Source: Roseivirga sp.
GTDB taxonomy: Bacteria > Bacteroidota > Bacteroidia > Cytophagales > Cyclobacteriaceae
Reading direction: 5' to 3'
Length of the DNA stretch: 64,000 nt
NCBI GenBank assembly: GCA_021404565.1
Contig: JAAWWF010000007.1
Coordinates: 186,001 to 250,000, forward strand
Shown here: piece by piece, positions 16,493 through 26,226 of the stretch
How positions within the stretch are numbered: position 1 is the first letter of the stretch
Layout: the number at the start of each line of letters is the position of its first letter
Made by a program: the position numbers and the translations under genes
The notes under the pieces: generated by a model
Database searches by the model: none
What the model was told of the DNA's origin: nothing
The model's input: only the letters and a program-made list of their open reading frames with translations

Positions 16493-18391
16493 CTACAAAC
16501 CTGCTCCTGTTTTAATCGCTTCCACGATATCAGGGTTCAGCAAAGTGGATGTATCACCCAGACTATCTACCTCTCCGGAAGCAATCTTTCGGAGAATACG
16601 CCTCATAATCTTGCCGGAACGTGTTTTGGGCAATCCAGGCACAATCTGAATTTTATCGGGACGCGCTATAGGGCCAATGATCTTGGTCACTGTCTGTTTT
16701 ATTTCGGCCTGTAAACTCTCTTCTGAGCGGCCTTCCATATCGCAGATCACATAGGCATAAATTCCTTGTCCTTTAATATCATGCGGATAACCCACTACGG
16801 CCGACTCTACCACTTTGGGGTGCTCATTTATGGCGTTCTCTACTTCAGCCGTACCCATTCGGTGACCCGAAACATTTATTACATCATCAACCCGGCCAAG
16901 GATACGATAATATCCGTCCTCATCGCGCTTTACACCATCACCTGTAAAATAGTAGCCCGGGAAGGATGAGAAATAGGTCTGTTTACATCGTTCATGATCT
17001 CCATAAGTAGTTCTGAGCATCGAGGGCCAGGGGAATTTAATACAGAGATTCCCCTGCACACTGTTGCCCTTGAGTTCATTGCCCTCATTGTCAACAATGG
17101 TCAGCTGAACTCCTGGCAGTGGCAAGGTAGCGTAAGCCGGCTTGGTTGGCGTAATGCCGGCCAGTGGAGAAATCAGGATCCCTCCGGTCTCCGTTTGCCA
17201 CCAGGTATCTACCAGCGGACATCGACCTTTCCCCACATGATCATGGTACCAGTGCCAGGCCTCTTCATTGATAGGTTCACCTACCGAACCAATCACCTTC
17301 AGGCTCTCCAAAGAGTAAGGCTCAACAGGTTCGGTACCAAAAGCCTGTAAAGCACGAATGGCTGTTGGTGCGGTATAGAATTGGTTGACCTTGTGTTTAT
17401 CGCAAATGGCCCAGAAACGTCCCGGATCAGGATAAGTCGGCACCCCTTCGAACATAACAGAAGTAGCCCCGGCCAGCAGTGGGCCATATACAATATATGA
17501 GTGCCCGGTAATCCAGCCTACATCGGCAGTACACCAATACACATCTCCCTGATCGTATTGAAAAACATTTTTGAACGAGTAACTGGTATAGATCATATAG
17601 CCCCCACAGGTATGCACTACCCCTTTGGGTTTGCCGGTGGAGCCTGAGGTATACAGGATAAACAGCAAATCTTCACTGTCCATCACCTCCGCTATATTGT
17701 GAGTAGACACACCCTCAATAGCATCATGCCACCAAATATCCACCCCTTCATTCATAGTCACCTCCTGACCGGTTCTTTTCAGCACAATTACTTTCTCGAT
17801 GGTATCGCTGGTAGTGAGTGCCTCATCTACCACAGCCTTGACCGGGATTTGTTTATTCCCCCTGAAATTGCCGTCTGAGGTAATGACCATTTTCGCCTGA
17901 CAGTCAATGATTCTATCAGACAAAGAAGTAGCTGAAAAGCCCGCAAAAACCACCGAATGTACCGCACCAATTCTGGCACAGGCCAGCATGGCAATGGCTG
18001 CCTCTGGCACCATGGGAATATAGATGATCACCCTGTCTCCCTTGCCCACACCTTGCGCTTTCATAGCATTGGCAAACTGACAGACCTTTTCGTGAAGCTG
18101 CTTGTAGGTCAGCGTTACATGTATCTCATTCGGGTCGTTAGGCTCCCAGATAATGGCTGGTTTATCGCCATGAGTAAAGAGATGTCTTTCCAGAATGTTC
18201 TCAGTGATGTTCAGCTTACCATTCACAAACCACTTTACATCCGGGCCTTCAAAATTCCAGTCCAGCACTTTATCCCAGCGCTTTTGCCAGTGAAAAGAAT
18301 CGGCTATTCGAGCCCAGAAGTTCTCCGGGTCCTGTACACTTTTCTGATACTCATGGAAGTAGCCCCCAAGGCTGTGAATACGGTCACTCAT
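16493..18391 (-). CDS. acs: Acetyl-CoA synthetase
   Basis: A 632-residue AMP-forming acyl-CoA synthetase (E. coli Acs is 652). It has the phosphate-binding loop YTSGSTGKPKGV (about 255-266), a WWQTETGG segment, YFTGDG, and the C-terminal PKTRSGKIMRRIL whose Lys is the acetylation-controlled catalytic residue. The enzyme converts acetate, ATP and CoA to acetyl-CoA via acetyl-AMP. Downstream of the sodium:solute symporter pair on the same strand (205-base gap), it suggests acetate uptake plus activation. The gap has no promoter that I can recognise. Confidence 0.95.
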   Translation of the reverse strand: MSDRIHSLGGYFHEYQKSVQDPENFWARIADSFHWQKRWDKVLDWNFEGPDVKWFVNGKLNITENILERHLFTHGDKPAIIWEPNDPNEIHVTLTYKQLHEKVCQFANAMKAQGVGKGDRVIIYIPMVPEAAIAMLACARIGAVHSVVFAGFSATSLSDRIIDCQAKMVITSDGNFRGNKQIPVKAVVDEALTTSDTIEKVIVLKRTGQEVTMNEGVDIWWHDAIEGVSTHNIAEVMDSEDLLFILYTSGSTGKPKGVVHTCGGYMIYTSYSFKNVFQYDQGDVYWCTADVGWITGHSYIVYGPLLAGATSVMFEGVPTYPDPGRFWAICDKHKVNQFYTAPTAIRALQAFGTEPVEPYSLESLKVIGSVGEPINEEAWHWYHDHVGKGRCPLVDTWWQTETGGILISPLAGITPTKPAYATLPLPGVQLTIVDNEGNELKGNSVQGNLCIKFPWPSMLRTTYGDHERCKQTYFSSFPGYYFTGDGVKRDEDGYYRILGRVDDVINVSGHRMGTAEVENAINEHPKVVESAVVGYPHDIKGQGIYAYVICDMEGRSEESLQAEIKQTVTKIIGPIARPDKIQIVPGLPKTRSGKIMRRILRKIASGEVDSLGDTSTLLNPDIVEAIKTGAGL

Positions 18392-18596
18392 GTCGATTGT
18401 CTTTGATCTGCCTTTGCCCGTCAGGCGAAAGGGTCTTTGTTAGTTGTTTGATGCCACCATCGAAATCAAGATAACTTAATTCTCTGCTGGCCACTCATTT
18501 TTAATATTTGAGTTTAAGAAAATATAGGTAACGAAGGAAGTTTTTTTGATGAACAGCGACTGACCATAGCTAAAGCGTTAAGACAAATCCCTGATT

Positions 18597-20357
18597 TTAA
18601 TTTTTCACAGGCACCCTGATATTCTCTACCATCTCCCCGATTTCCTTAGGAGGGGCAGGTGTAAAGTGGCAAACTACCAGCGCCACAATGAAATTGATAA
18701 TCATACCTATGGTACCAAAGCCTTCGGGAGAAATACCAAACCACCAGTCATCTGATGTAGTAGGCCCTCCAATCCAACCCAGCTTATAGCGCATCATATA
18801 GAATATAGTAATTCCCAAGCCCGTGACCATACCGGCAATGGCTCCCTGCTTGTTCATACGCTTGTAGAAAATACCGAGAAAAATAGCCGGGAAGAAAGAT
18901 GCCGCAGCCAGACCAAAGGCCAGCGCCACCACAGCAGCCACAAAATCAGGGGGGTTGATACCGAAATATCCGGCAACAATAACGGCCAGCATAGCGGCTC
19001 CACGAGCTATTAGTAGTTCGCCTTTTTCACTCAGGTTGGGTAACCATTGTTTCTTTACCAAATCATGAGATACTGAGGTGGAAATAACCAACAGCAAGCC
19101 CGCTGCAGTCGACAGGGCAGCAGCCAAACCGCCAGCCGCTACCAGAGCAACTACCCAATTAGGCAGGTTCGCAATTTCGGGATTGGCGAGCACCATGATA
19201 TCGCGGTCAATAAAAAGCTCATTTTCATTGTCCATCAGCAGTTCATTGCTGATCAACCTCTCACCACTGGCACCTAAGCCTTCGGAAAATACCGGCCCTT
19301 TTTCAGTAAAAACACTTCCCGGTCGATACTGGATCTTTCCATCACCGTTTTTGTCCCCCCAGGCAAGCAGACCGGCCTCTTCCCAGGTACTGAACCATTC
19401 GGGTATTTCCGTATAGCGCTTATCATTTACTGAATCCATCAGATTGGTTCTGGCAAAGGCCGCTACAGCGGGGGCAGTTGTGTAAAGTATGGCAATAAAA
19501 ACCAGAGCATAACCAGCCGACAACCGGGCATCTTTTACCCTTGGCACGGTAAAGAATCTTACAATCACATGAGGTAAACCAGCCGTGCCGACCATTAATG
19601 CAGCGGTAATAAAGAAAATATCAATAGTGGACTTATTACCATCAGTAAAGGCAGTAAAACCTAACTCAGTCATCAATCCATCAAGCTTATCGAGCAAGGA
19701 AACATCCGTACCCACCATGTCGGAGCCGAAACCCAATTGAGGAATGGGATTACCAGTAAGCTGAATGGAAATAAAAATGGCAGGAACCATAAAGGCAAAA
19801 ATCAGAATACAGTATTGAGCTACCTGCGTATAGGTAATCCCTTTCATACCTCCCAAGACAGCATAAATAAAGACGATACCCATTCCGATATAGACACCAT
19901 TATTAATATCTGTTTCCAGGAAACGAGAGAAGACCACGCCCACTCCGCGCATCTGACCTGCCACATAGGTAAAGGAGACAAACAAGGCACTGATAACAGC
20001 CACCGTCCTGGCTACATTGGAGTAATAGCGGTCGCCAATAAAATCAGGCACCGTGAACTTGCCAAATTTTCTAAGGTAGGGGGCCAGCAATAAGGCCAGC
20101 AAGACATATCCACCCGTCCAGCCCATCAAATAGACAGACCCATCGTATCCGGAAAATGCGATGAGCCCGGCCATGGAAAGAAAGGAAGCGGCTGACATCC
20201 AGTCGGCAGCAGTAGCCATGCCATTGGCCAGGGGGGGTACATGCCCCCCGGCTACATAAAACTCTTTCGTAGAACTCGCCCGTGCCCAGACCGCGATACC
20301 AATGTATATAGCGAAAGTGACTCCTACTATAAGATATGTCCAGATTTGTACATCCAT
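18597..20357 (-). CDS. Sodium:solute symporter large subunit (VC_2705 subfamily, acetate-type)
   Basis: A 586-residue sodium:solute symporter with about thirteen helices. Typical motifs are FYVAGG, MATAADWMSAASF, GYDGSVYLMGWTGGY and LAAALSTAAGLLLVIS. A large hydrophilic loop (about 310-395) includes an EF-hand-like DKNGDGKIQY, which is a normal feature of the VC_2705 subfamily. These proteins work with a DUF4212 small subunit, here the gene just upstream. The acs gene downstream points to acetate or another short monocarboxylate as substrate. The start is nine bases after the small-subunit stop. Confidence 0.9.
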   Translation of the reverse strand: MDVQIWTYLIVGVTFAIYIGIAVWARASSTKEFYVAGGHVPPLANGMATAADWMSAASFLSMAGLIAFSGYDGSVYLMGWTGGYVLLALLLAPYLRKFGKFTVPDFIGDRYYSNVARTVAVISALFVSFTYVAGQMRGVGVVFSRFLETDINNGVYIGMGIVFIYAVLGGMKGITYTQVAQYCILIFAFMVPAIFISIQLTGNPIPQLGFGSDMVGTDVSLLDKLDGLMTELGFTAFTDGNKSTIDIFFITAALMVGTAGLPHVIVRFFTVPRVKDARLSAGYALVFIAILYTTAPAVAAFARTNLMDSVNDKRYTEIPEWFSTWEEAGLLAWGDKNGDGKIQYRPGSVFTEKGPVFSEGLGASGERLISNELLMDNENELFIDRDIMVLANPEIANLPNWVVALVAAGGLAAALSTAAGLLLVISTSVSHDLVKKQWLPNLSEKGELLIARGAAMLAVIVAGYFGINPPDFVAAVVALAFGLAAASFFPAIFLGIFYKRMNKQGAIAGMVTGLGITIFYMMRYKLGWIGGPTTSDDWWFGISPEGFGTIGMIINFIVALVVCHFTPAPPKEIGEMVENIRVPVKN

Positions 20358-20366
20358 AATCGCTGT

Positions 20367-20627
20367 CTAGTCTTCCTCTACTTTATACTTTTTATCAAGC
20401 TTATTCATCAGTCTGACATACACGAAAATCAAAATAACAAAGGCATATATCGCTCCCTGTTGTGCAAACCAGAATCCCAATTTGAAACCTCCAATTCGGA
20501 TTTGGTTGAGTTCATCCACAAAGAGAATCCCACAACCATAAGAAACCAGAAACCAGATTGAGAGTAAAATCACCAGATACCTGACATTCTCTTTCCAATA
20601 AGCTTTGAGCATTTTTTTATCGGGCAT
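20367..20627 (-). CDS. DUF4212 sodium:solute symporter small subunit
   Basis: An 86-residue protein with two transmembrane helices (about 17-37 and 51-72). The family pattern is YWKxNxRxxxxLLxIWFxVSYGxGILFxxxLNxxxxGGFxLGFWFAQQGAIYxFVxLIFxYxxxMNxLDxKY. DUF4212 proteins are found beside the VC_2705-type symporter and are thought to be its accessory subunit. It is the first gene of the leftward symporter operon. Confidence 0.92.
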   Translation of the reverse strand: MPDKKMLKAYWKENVRYLVILLSIWFLVSYGCGILFVDELNQIRIGGFKLGFWFAQQGAIYAFVILIFVYVRLMNKLDKKYKVEED

Positions 20628-20757
20628 GATTGGAAATTAACATGTTTCAAGAGGCTTACAAAACAATGTTCGGAATTAAGGCAGCTCGCCAGACCGGAAG
20701 ACGTAGACAATCTGTACACCCGGACAAAAAAGCATGAAAAATTATCAGCAGTGAATC

Positions 20758-21684
20758 CTACCTGAATTTCTCCGACCCGGACTTAAAGATTCGATTAAAA
20801 AAAAGAGGGTACTTGAGAGTGATGCCCAGTGATTCGAATTTCTTAAACCTGGCCTCCTGAAAGATATTTTTTGTGCCTGCCATATTAAAATGGTAGGTAA
20901 GCTGAATTTCAGCCGTGCGGTCCATACCCACCCTGAAAGATTTACCTAAAGAGAGGAAGCCGCTGCTAAAAATATTGAAGAACTCAAAGGCTTTAGGGCT
21001 GTCATTGATGAGGGTGGTTTCACGGGTAGTACTGGCGACAAAGTTGCTTCCAACCAGCCCACCGGTTTTCCAGAGTATGTGGTCGGTGTAGCGTTCTTTA
21101 ATGGATGTTCGGGTAGAAAAACCGGCACCAATAACCAAAGAATTATGGGCGTCCCGTAGTCGGTAACGAACTCCCATGGGAATTTCAAGGCCAAAAATCA
21201 CTACATCTGTAGATACTGTCTCTTTGGCCAGCAAAGCCCCATTGGCCAGCCGCCCCTGTACCCGTTCGTTTCCCACCATAAAATTCTGATCGATGTAGTT
21301 AAGGTTGAGTCCACCAAACAGTTGTAGCTGCCGATCCAGATCGAATGATATCTCCAGACCCCCACTGAAATTGATGTTAGACTCTGTATTCTCATCAGGT
21401 AAATAGCGAAAAACAGAAAGGCTTCCATTGTACTCAGGCTTACCCAACCGGAGCCTAAAAGGACGTTTTTCCTTTTTTTCTTTCTTCACTTTCCGGCTCA
21501 CCTTCGTGGTATCGGGTTCTTGCTTCTTTTTAGAGATATAAATCCTGTCGCCTCTATTCTGGTAAGCTGAAGCCTCAGAAGAAAGTGCCAAAAGAAAAAT
21601 GCAGGTACAAAGAAGTGAAAAGAGCAGCCTGGGGCCGATCAATACACCAACGACCAAGGGCTCCTGATAACTACTTGATTTCAT
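20758..21684 (-). CDS. Predicted outer-membrane beta-barrel protein
   Basis: A 308-residue protein of unknown function. An N-terminal hydrophobic stretch (about 10-40, ending SEASA-YQ) is a signal peptide with an unusually long n-region. A Lys-rich linker (VSRKVKKEKKEKRP) follows, then alternating polar/aromatic strands with many Gly, as in PorT-like eight-strand barrels. The C-terminus (LGITLKYPLFF) fits a last strand. Its start overlaps the upstream lipoprotein stop by 14 bases, so the two are co-translated and may form an envelope pair. No specific role can be assigned. Confidence 0.6.
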   Translation of the reverse strand: MKSSSYQEPLVVGVLIGPRLLFSLLCTCIFLLALSSEASAYQNRGDRIYISKKKQEPDTTKVSRKVKKEKKEKRPFRLRLGKPEYNGSLSVFRYLPDENTESNINFSGGLEISFDLDRQLQLFGGLNLNYIDQNFMVGNERVQGRLANGALLAKETVSTDVVIFGLEIPMGVRYRLRDAHNSLVIGAGFSTRTSIKERYTDHILWKTGGLVGSNFVASTTRETTLINDSPKAFEFFNIFSSGFLSLGKSFRVGMDRTAEIQLTYHFNMAGTKNIFQEARFKKFESLGITLKYPLFFNRIFKSGSEKFR

Positions 21685-22162
21685 AGTTCTGGAAGAAGTG
21701 TTGGTTGCGATTGGAGGTGTTTTCTATGGTAATATTATATAAGCCGGGAGTAAGAAAGGACAGGTCTACTTTTCTGAAAGTGTAAGTTTGATTTGAGGTA
21801 CAATCTTCTCGTTCGTGGCCATGGTAGACGTACAAGGTAATGTCCAGAGGTATATTGGGATCCGTGCGGTCATCATAAATGCTCTCAGCATAGAGCGAAA
21901 AACGATGCCTGGCGCAGCCTCCTGTAAACTGCACCTCCATCTCTGCCACGTTACCTCCTTCCTTCAGTGCCAATCGGCTCATAAAAAAGGGAGCTCCCCA
22001 AGTACGGTTTCGATCGAGAAAGAGCTCATAGGTATCAGGAACCACAAAGGAGAAAGTCTCCAGTTTAAAGTCAGGGTCGAGGTTCAAATACGGGTCTTCC
22101 GGTACGTCTGAGCAACCCAGAAATATCAAAAAACAAGCAAGTAGTAGAATAGTCTTTTTCAT
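21671..22162 (-). CDS. Hypothetical lipoprotein
   Basis: A 163-residue lipoprotein. The signal sequence MKKTILLLACFLIFLGC has lipobox Cys near residue 17. The rest is beta-rich, with two later cysteines (FTGGCARHRF and EDCTSNQTY) that may pair. The ending PGLYNITIENTSNRNQ resembles an immunoglobulin-like or gliding-lipoprotein (GldH-like) sandwich, but I do not recognise a defined family. It is translationally coupled to the beta-barrel gene downstream. Confidence 0.6.
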   Translation of the reverse strand: MKKTILLLACFLIFLGCSDVPEDPYLNLDPDFKLETFSFVVPDTYELFLDRNRTWGAPFFMSRLALKEGGNVAEMEVQFTGGCARHRFSLYAESIYDDRTDPNIPLDITLYVYHGHEREDCTSNQTYTFRKVDLSFLTPGLYNITIENTSNRNQHFFQNYEIK

Positions 22163-22381
22163 TATGATTCTTCTGCCTTAATCAATTTAGCGAATTATTC
22201 GCCTCTGCCCTGTCTTCCAGAGAACAGCTGGTAGCCTGATATTACAGTACTGTATAGCTATTAGAGGCAAAAACTTAACCCAAAGTTGGATTCAGCAATC
22301 AACTTCCACCATTTTAATGAACGACTATAAAACGGGTTTCTATGAAAATGAAACAAGATGCAGTTACTAATTACTGATAAC

Positions 22382-22825
22382 TCAGGGTAAATAAGCGAAT
22401 TTACTAAGAACGGTATATTGTTTATGACCGACTCTGCCAGTGACAATCTTATTACCCATGCGTAACCAGGCATGGGCTTTCATCAGTTTATGCTCTTCTT
22501 TTTTAACACCAAAGTAAATAGTGTGCGACCATCCTCTTCTTTTCAGAACCCAATGTGCGCACAGGGCCTGTGCAAAACAGTTGCTATTCCAGGGAGTGTA
22601 CTTTGATACAGCAAGAATTGCGCTTGCCAAACGAACCAGGCTTTGTCTATGTGCTTCACTAAGTTCTTCCAGGGTTTCTTCCTGCACTTGCCCCATCCAA
22701 CCGGCAATCTTTTTAAATGGAAAAACAAGGACACTTAGTCTGCCCACTCCAAGCAGTATCAATACCTCAAGCAGAAGTCGTCTGAAGGGCCAGTCGGCAC
22801 GAAAGAAAGCTTTAAGAGCGGTCAA
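22382..22825 (-). CDS. Lasso-peptide B2-type transglutaminase-like protease
   Basis: A 147-residue protein of the transglutaminase-like superfamily found as the B2 leader peptidase in lasso-peptide clusters. The core pattern is W-N-S-N-C83-FAQAL...L-K-R-R-G-W...IYFGV......KAH118AWL, giving the catalytic Cys and His. A third acidic residue in the usual place is not obvious (GNKIVTGRV follows). B2 proteins cut the leader from the precursor before ring closure. Its partners (B1, cyclase, precursor) lie 11-15 kb to the right. It sits 55 bases behind the permease/FG-GAP gene on the same strand. The N-terminal half (1-75) is basic and hydrophobic, as in B2 proteins. Confidence 0.8.
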   Translation of the reverse strand: MTALKAFFRADWPFRRLLLEVLILLGVGRLSVLVFPFKKIAGWMGQVQEETLEELSEAHRQSLVRLASAILAVSKYTPWNSNCFAQALCAHWVLKRRGWSHTIYFGVKKEEHKLMKAHAWLRMGNKIVTGRVGHKQYTVLSKFAYLP

Positions 22826-22880
22826 TAAATAAAGAGATTAACACAACAGCATATCAACAAAAATACACAGGTTCACTTAA

Positions 22881-25800
22881 TCAGTTTGAGTTAACAGAAC
22901 CGGCCCTTTCAATGGTGTACAAGTAATCTGACTGTAAGGGTGATTCTATGATGGTCTCTTCACCTGTGGACCACTTTACAACTAGCTTATCAATATTTTT
23001 ATGCTGACCCAAACCGAAGTGGGCAATGGGCTCATCATAAGACTTATAACCTCCACTAGCCAGAATTTCACGCATTTGATGTTTCTGCTCTCCGTAATAA
23101 ATCGTAATTCTGGAACCGATTCCAAAATGATTTCCAAGTCCATCAATTAACCTGAAACGTATAGCCTCATTTTTGTGATTATTATTTTCGTACAGGGAAA
23201 CCGGCCCCACCGAAGTAGCCAACATCACATCCAGGTCACCATCCAGGTCAAAGTCTACATAGCTGTTGGAAGAACTCGGAAGGTAATTCACTAAACCGGA
23301 TGCTCGGGTCTGTTCATCAAATGTCTGTCCATTAAGATTTCTGTAAAACATATTGGATTCCTGGACCGGCTTAAAAAGATAGCCGTTAGTTATATAGAGG
23401 TCCTGCCACTCGTCATTGTCCAGGTCTGCAAACTTACTGTTCCATGCCCACCCTGTAACCCGAATTCCATATCTGTCCGTTTGGCCCATATATTTTCCGG
23501 ATTCATCTTTCTTGAGCAGTACTCCCCCAGGCCTTTTGGCGTCAGCAGCTGTTGCAAGATACTCCTCAGCTCTTACGTATTGATCTGTTTTAAAATTGGC
23601 TATGAAGTTATATTTCGGCCATGCTGAAGTAAAATAGTCTTCCGGTTTCCCCAGCTTTTCATGCTGCATCTTTTGCCGAAGAAGCTGAAATGCAATACAG
23701 TCCAGCAAATCCTCTTCTTCACAATGCTCAAACTTCTTATGAACAAGGGTTCCCAGATAGGCCTGATGCTTTTTAAATAACACTTCACAATAGCCTCGCT
23801 GCTCATCGTTCTTTATTCCACCACAGATCTGTTGAATGCTGGTGGTACGAAAATCTGCATTCCGATTGTCTGTTTGCGCTTCGTAAATTTCAAACTCCAA
23901 ATCGTTATCCACATCCACGGTGGTAACACTCATTGTCGTCATCGTGGTCTTCTCTACCAGGTCTCTGGGATTGTTTACCAGTTCATACTCCCCAGTTGAT
24001 CGATCCCCTGTATAAAAATAATCCGGCATCACAAAGTCATTACCCACAACCAAGTCTTGTGAGTCATCTCCTATGACATCGCTTAAGAGAGTTGATAGTG
24101 TTTCACCCGGGGGTGCTGAGTCTAACTGTAGCTCAAAACGCCTCCCACCCTTGTTTGTGAGCCAGAAATTCTGAGAAGCAGGTACAGAATATATTGAGCC
24201 TCCATTCACCCCCATGGTCCAGTTACCTACAAAAATATCGAGTAAGCCATCACCGTTTCCGTCACCGAAAGCAACTGATGCACTAAGTACCATATCCTCA
24301 GTCTGCGGTAACCTTGAGAGTGTTTGCCCATCAAAACGGCCCTGATTGCTATATTTGATATAATTCCCTCCTCGATAGGAAGTGAAAAACACGTCCAACC
24401 AGCCATCATTATCCAGATCTATCAGCGCCCCCCCGAATATATCCAGGCTATCCGGCACATTGAGCGCCTGTCGCTGAAAAGTCTCTCCGTTAATGTTTGC
24501 ATAAAGGAACAGATCATTAGCGGATGCCATCAGTAAATCAGGGTAGCCATCTCCATGAATATCACCCGCTGACATACTCCTTTGATTGGCAAGCCCATCC
24601 TGAGTATATATAGGAGAAAATATGTAAGGAACATCCATACCAATTTCTTGTCCTTCAATGGGCGAAAACCAGTCTTGAGAGTCCGAAATTCTCGCTTTGA
24701 ATGGAATTCCGGAAACCCGCACATTATGCTTACTCCATAACAAATCCCCACGTTCAGTTCGGCCTGTGATCAATGCATTTAACTGTAAAGGAGTAAGCAA
24801 AGTAGTATCCTTAGCCTTTGCTACATAATCCGTAGGTGGACCATCAGAATCTTTGATGGTTTGGTAATGATCATATATATATTTAACCGTCAGCTCCTTT
24901 TCAAGAAAATGCCCCAGAGTACCGTTCGTAATACCGATCACAGTAACAACAGCAAACATGGCAATAGCCAGCTTTCTGGAAAATGCCCTATCTACCACAA
25001 ATGCAGAGTAAATACTGAATGAACCAAGTGTAAAGAGCAAAGTCATGGCATATTTGGCGGGCAATCCCCCTGCCCATAAAATGGCCGTAATCAAAACGTC
25101 AAAGGCCATAGGTACCGGTAAAAAAGTACCTACCAGGGCAAGAGCCATCATCAGGAGTACAGACTCTGTGGTGCTGGCCGCTTCTGTAAGTTGAATGAAA
25201 CCTTCCAAAGGTAAAAATGTGATGAGTACATTACCCAGAAAACCCGCCAGTAGCATAAGTGGCACAGCAGTTCTGATCAAATACCAAAGCCCCACAAAAA
25301 AGCCCCTTATTGTCCATTTTATGGCCCCAAACCAGCTTTTGTCCTGTATCACATCCACCTGAATATTGACGGGTGGCAGTTTAAAAAAACCCGGTAGTTT
25401 TCTTTCTTTAACAGGGGTTGAGTTCCCCTGTCTGGCTTTGATGTACCTTGAAAGCAAAGGAATAATCAAGAGTAGCAAAACAACCGTTGACCCCAACTTA
25501 AACCAGACCATATAAGGCGGCAAAAGAGAGAAAAGCATGGAAAGTACAATCACATTCAGAGTAGGCGAACTGACCATGGTAGCCATTGCTGTTTCCGTTT
25601 TTGCACCTGCATCTTTCATGCCCATGGCTATCGGGGCAGCACAATTGACACAAACCCCCAAAGGAGCCCCGATCAAGGTACCAATCATGGCATTAATCCA
25701 TCGGTTGTTCGATTTATGTTCCTTCAAGAGCGAGAACAAAACCATAAGCACAGCACCGAACAGAAGACCAAAACCCATACCCTTTTTGTTAGTCTCAACC

Positions 25801-26012
25801 CAGTTAGCGGTATTAGAGAGGATTTGAACGATCCATGAGTCTCTGTACTGTATGGAACGAAAAATATCGAAACTTATACCCATCGACTCATTATCAGCCC
25901 CCAATAAAGCTTTTTCATTAAGCTGCGGGTATCTCGATCCGGTCCAAAAAAATATGGCAATGGTAAGCATGAGCACCAGGCTCACAAGAATCCTTTTCTG
26001 ATTGACTTTCAT
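22881..26012 (-). CDS. ArsP-like permease fused to FG-GAP/VCBS repeats and an ASPIC/UnbV domain
   Basis: About 1043 residues, start taken at ATG 26010-26012 (MKVNQKRILVSL); a GTG 21 bases upstream is possible. The N-terminal 380 residues are a multi-pass permease with duplicated bundles. It has GTLIGAPLGVCVNCAAPIAMG and a VSSPTLN segment, as in the ArsP/DUF318 permease family. The remainder is extracytoplasmic: FG-GAP/VCBS repeats with Ca-binding DxDxDG-like loops (DIHGDG, DLDNDG, DGNGDG, DLDNDE, DFDLDG), then an ASPIC/UnbV domain (about residues 965-1035). Repeats and ASPIC normally occur in secreted CRTAC1-like proteins. The fusion to a permease is unusual. It precedes the lasso B2 gene by 55 bases. 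Transport substrate unknown. Confidence 0.8.
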   Translation of the reverse strand: MKVNQKRILVSLVLMLTIAIFFWTGSRYPQLNEKALLGADNESMGISFDIFRSIQYRDSWIVQILSNTANWVETNKKGMGFGLLFGAVLMVLFSLLKEHKSNNRWINAMIGTLIGAPLGVCVNCAAPIAMGMKDAGAKTETAMATMVSSPTLNVIVLSMLFSLLPPYMVWFKLGSTVVLLLLIIPLLSRYIKARQGNSTPVKERKLPGFFKLPPVNIQVDVIQDKSWFGAIKWTIRGFFVGLWYLIRTAVPLMLLAGFLGNVLITFLPLEGFIQLTEAASTTESVLLMMALALVGTFLPVPMAFDVLITAILWAGGLPAKYAMTLLFTLGSFSIYSAFVVDRAFSRKLAIAMFAVVTVIGITNGTLGHFLEKELTVKYIYDHYQTIKDSDGPPTDYVAKAKDTTLLTPLQLNALITGRTERGDLLWSKHNVRVSGIPFKARISDSQDWFSPIEGQEIGMDVPYIFSPIYTQDGLANQRSMSAGDIHGDGYPDLLMASANDLFLYANINGETFQRQALNVPDSLDIFGGALIDLDNDGWLDVFFTSYRGGNYIKYSNQGRFDGQTLSRLPQTEDMVLSASVAFGDGNGDGLLDIFVGNWTMGVNGGSIYSVPASQNFWLTNKGGRRFELQLDSAPPGETLSTLLSDVIGDDSQDLVVGNDFVMPDYFYTGDRSTGEYELVNNPRDLVEKTTMTTMSVTTVDVDNDLEFEIYEAQTDNRNADFRTTSIQQICGGIKNDEQRGYCEVLFKKHQAYLGTLVHKKFEHCEEEDLLDCIAFQLLRQKMQHEKLGKPEDYFTSAWPKYNFIANFKTDQYVRAEEYLATAADAKRPGGVLLKKDESGKYMGQTDRYGIRVTGWAWNSKFADLDNDEWQDLYITNGYLFKPVQESNMFYRNLNGQTFDEQTRASGLVNYLPSSSNSYVDFDLDGDLDVMLATSVGPVSLYENNNHKNEAIRFRLIDGLGNHFGIGSRITIYYGEQKHQMREILASGGYKSYDEPIAHFGLGQHKNIDKLVVKWSTGEETIIESPLQSDYLYTIERAGSVNSN

Positions 26013-26226
26013 TGAGATTTGCCGGCACTCCACATTTGTGCCTTTTCAATGTAGCTGGAATTAAGTTGAATACCGGGCATATTCATCACTTCAAATAATG
26101 CATAAAAAAACAAACAAATGTGCTGGTCGGCAAGGTTTATCTGACATAAAATAGACACTGGCAGAAGACAGGTAAATCAAAAAGGAATTGATAAATTGAC
26201 TGTTCTTAGCATCCTGCCAGAACCAT

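Noticed and set aside
19330-19380. EF-hand-like loop in the sodium:solute symporter as a novelty
   Set aside because: A DxNxDG loop followed by a conserved IDRDIMVLANPEI segment is usual for the VC_2705 subfamily.
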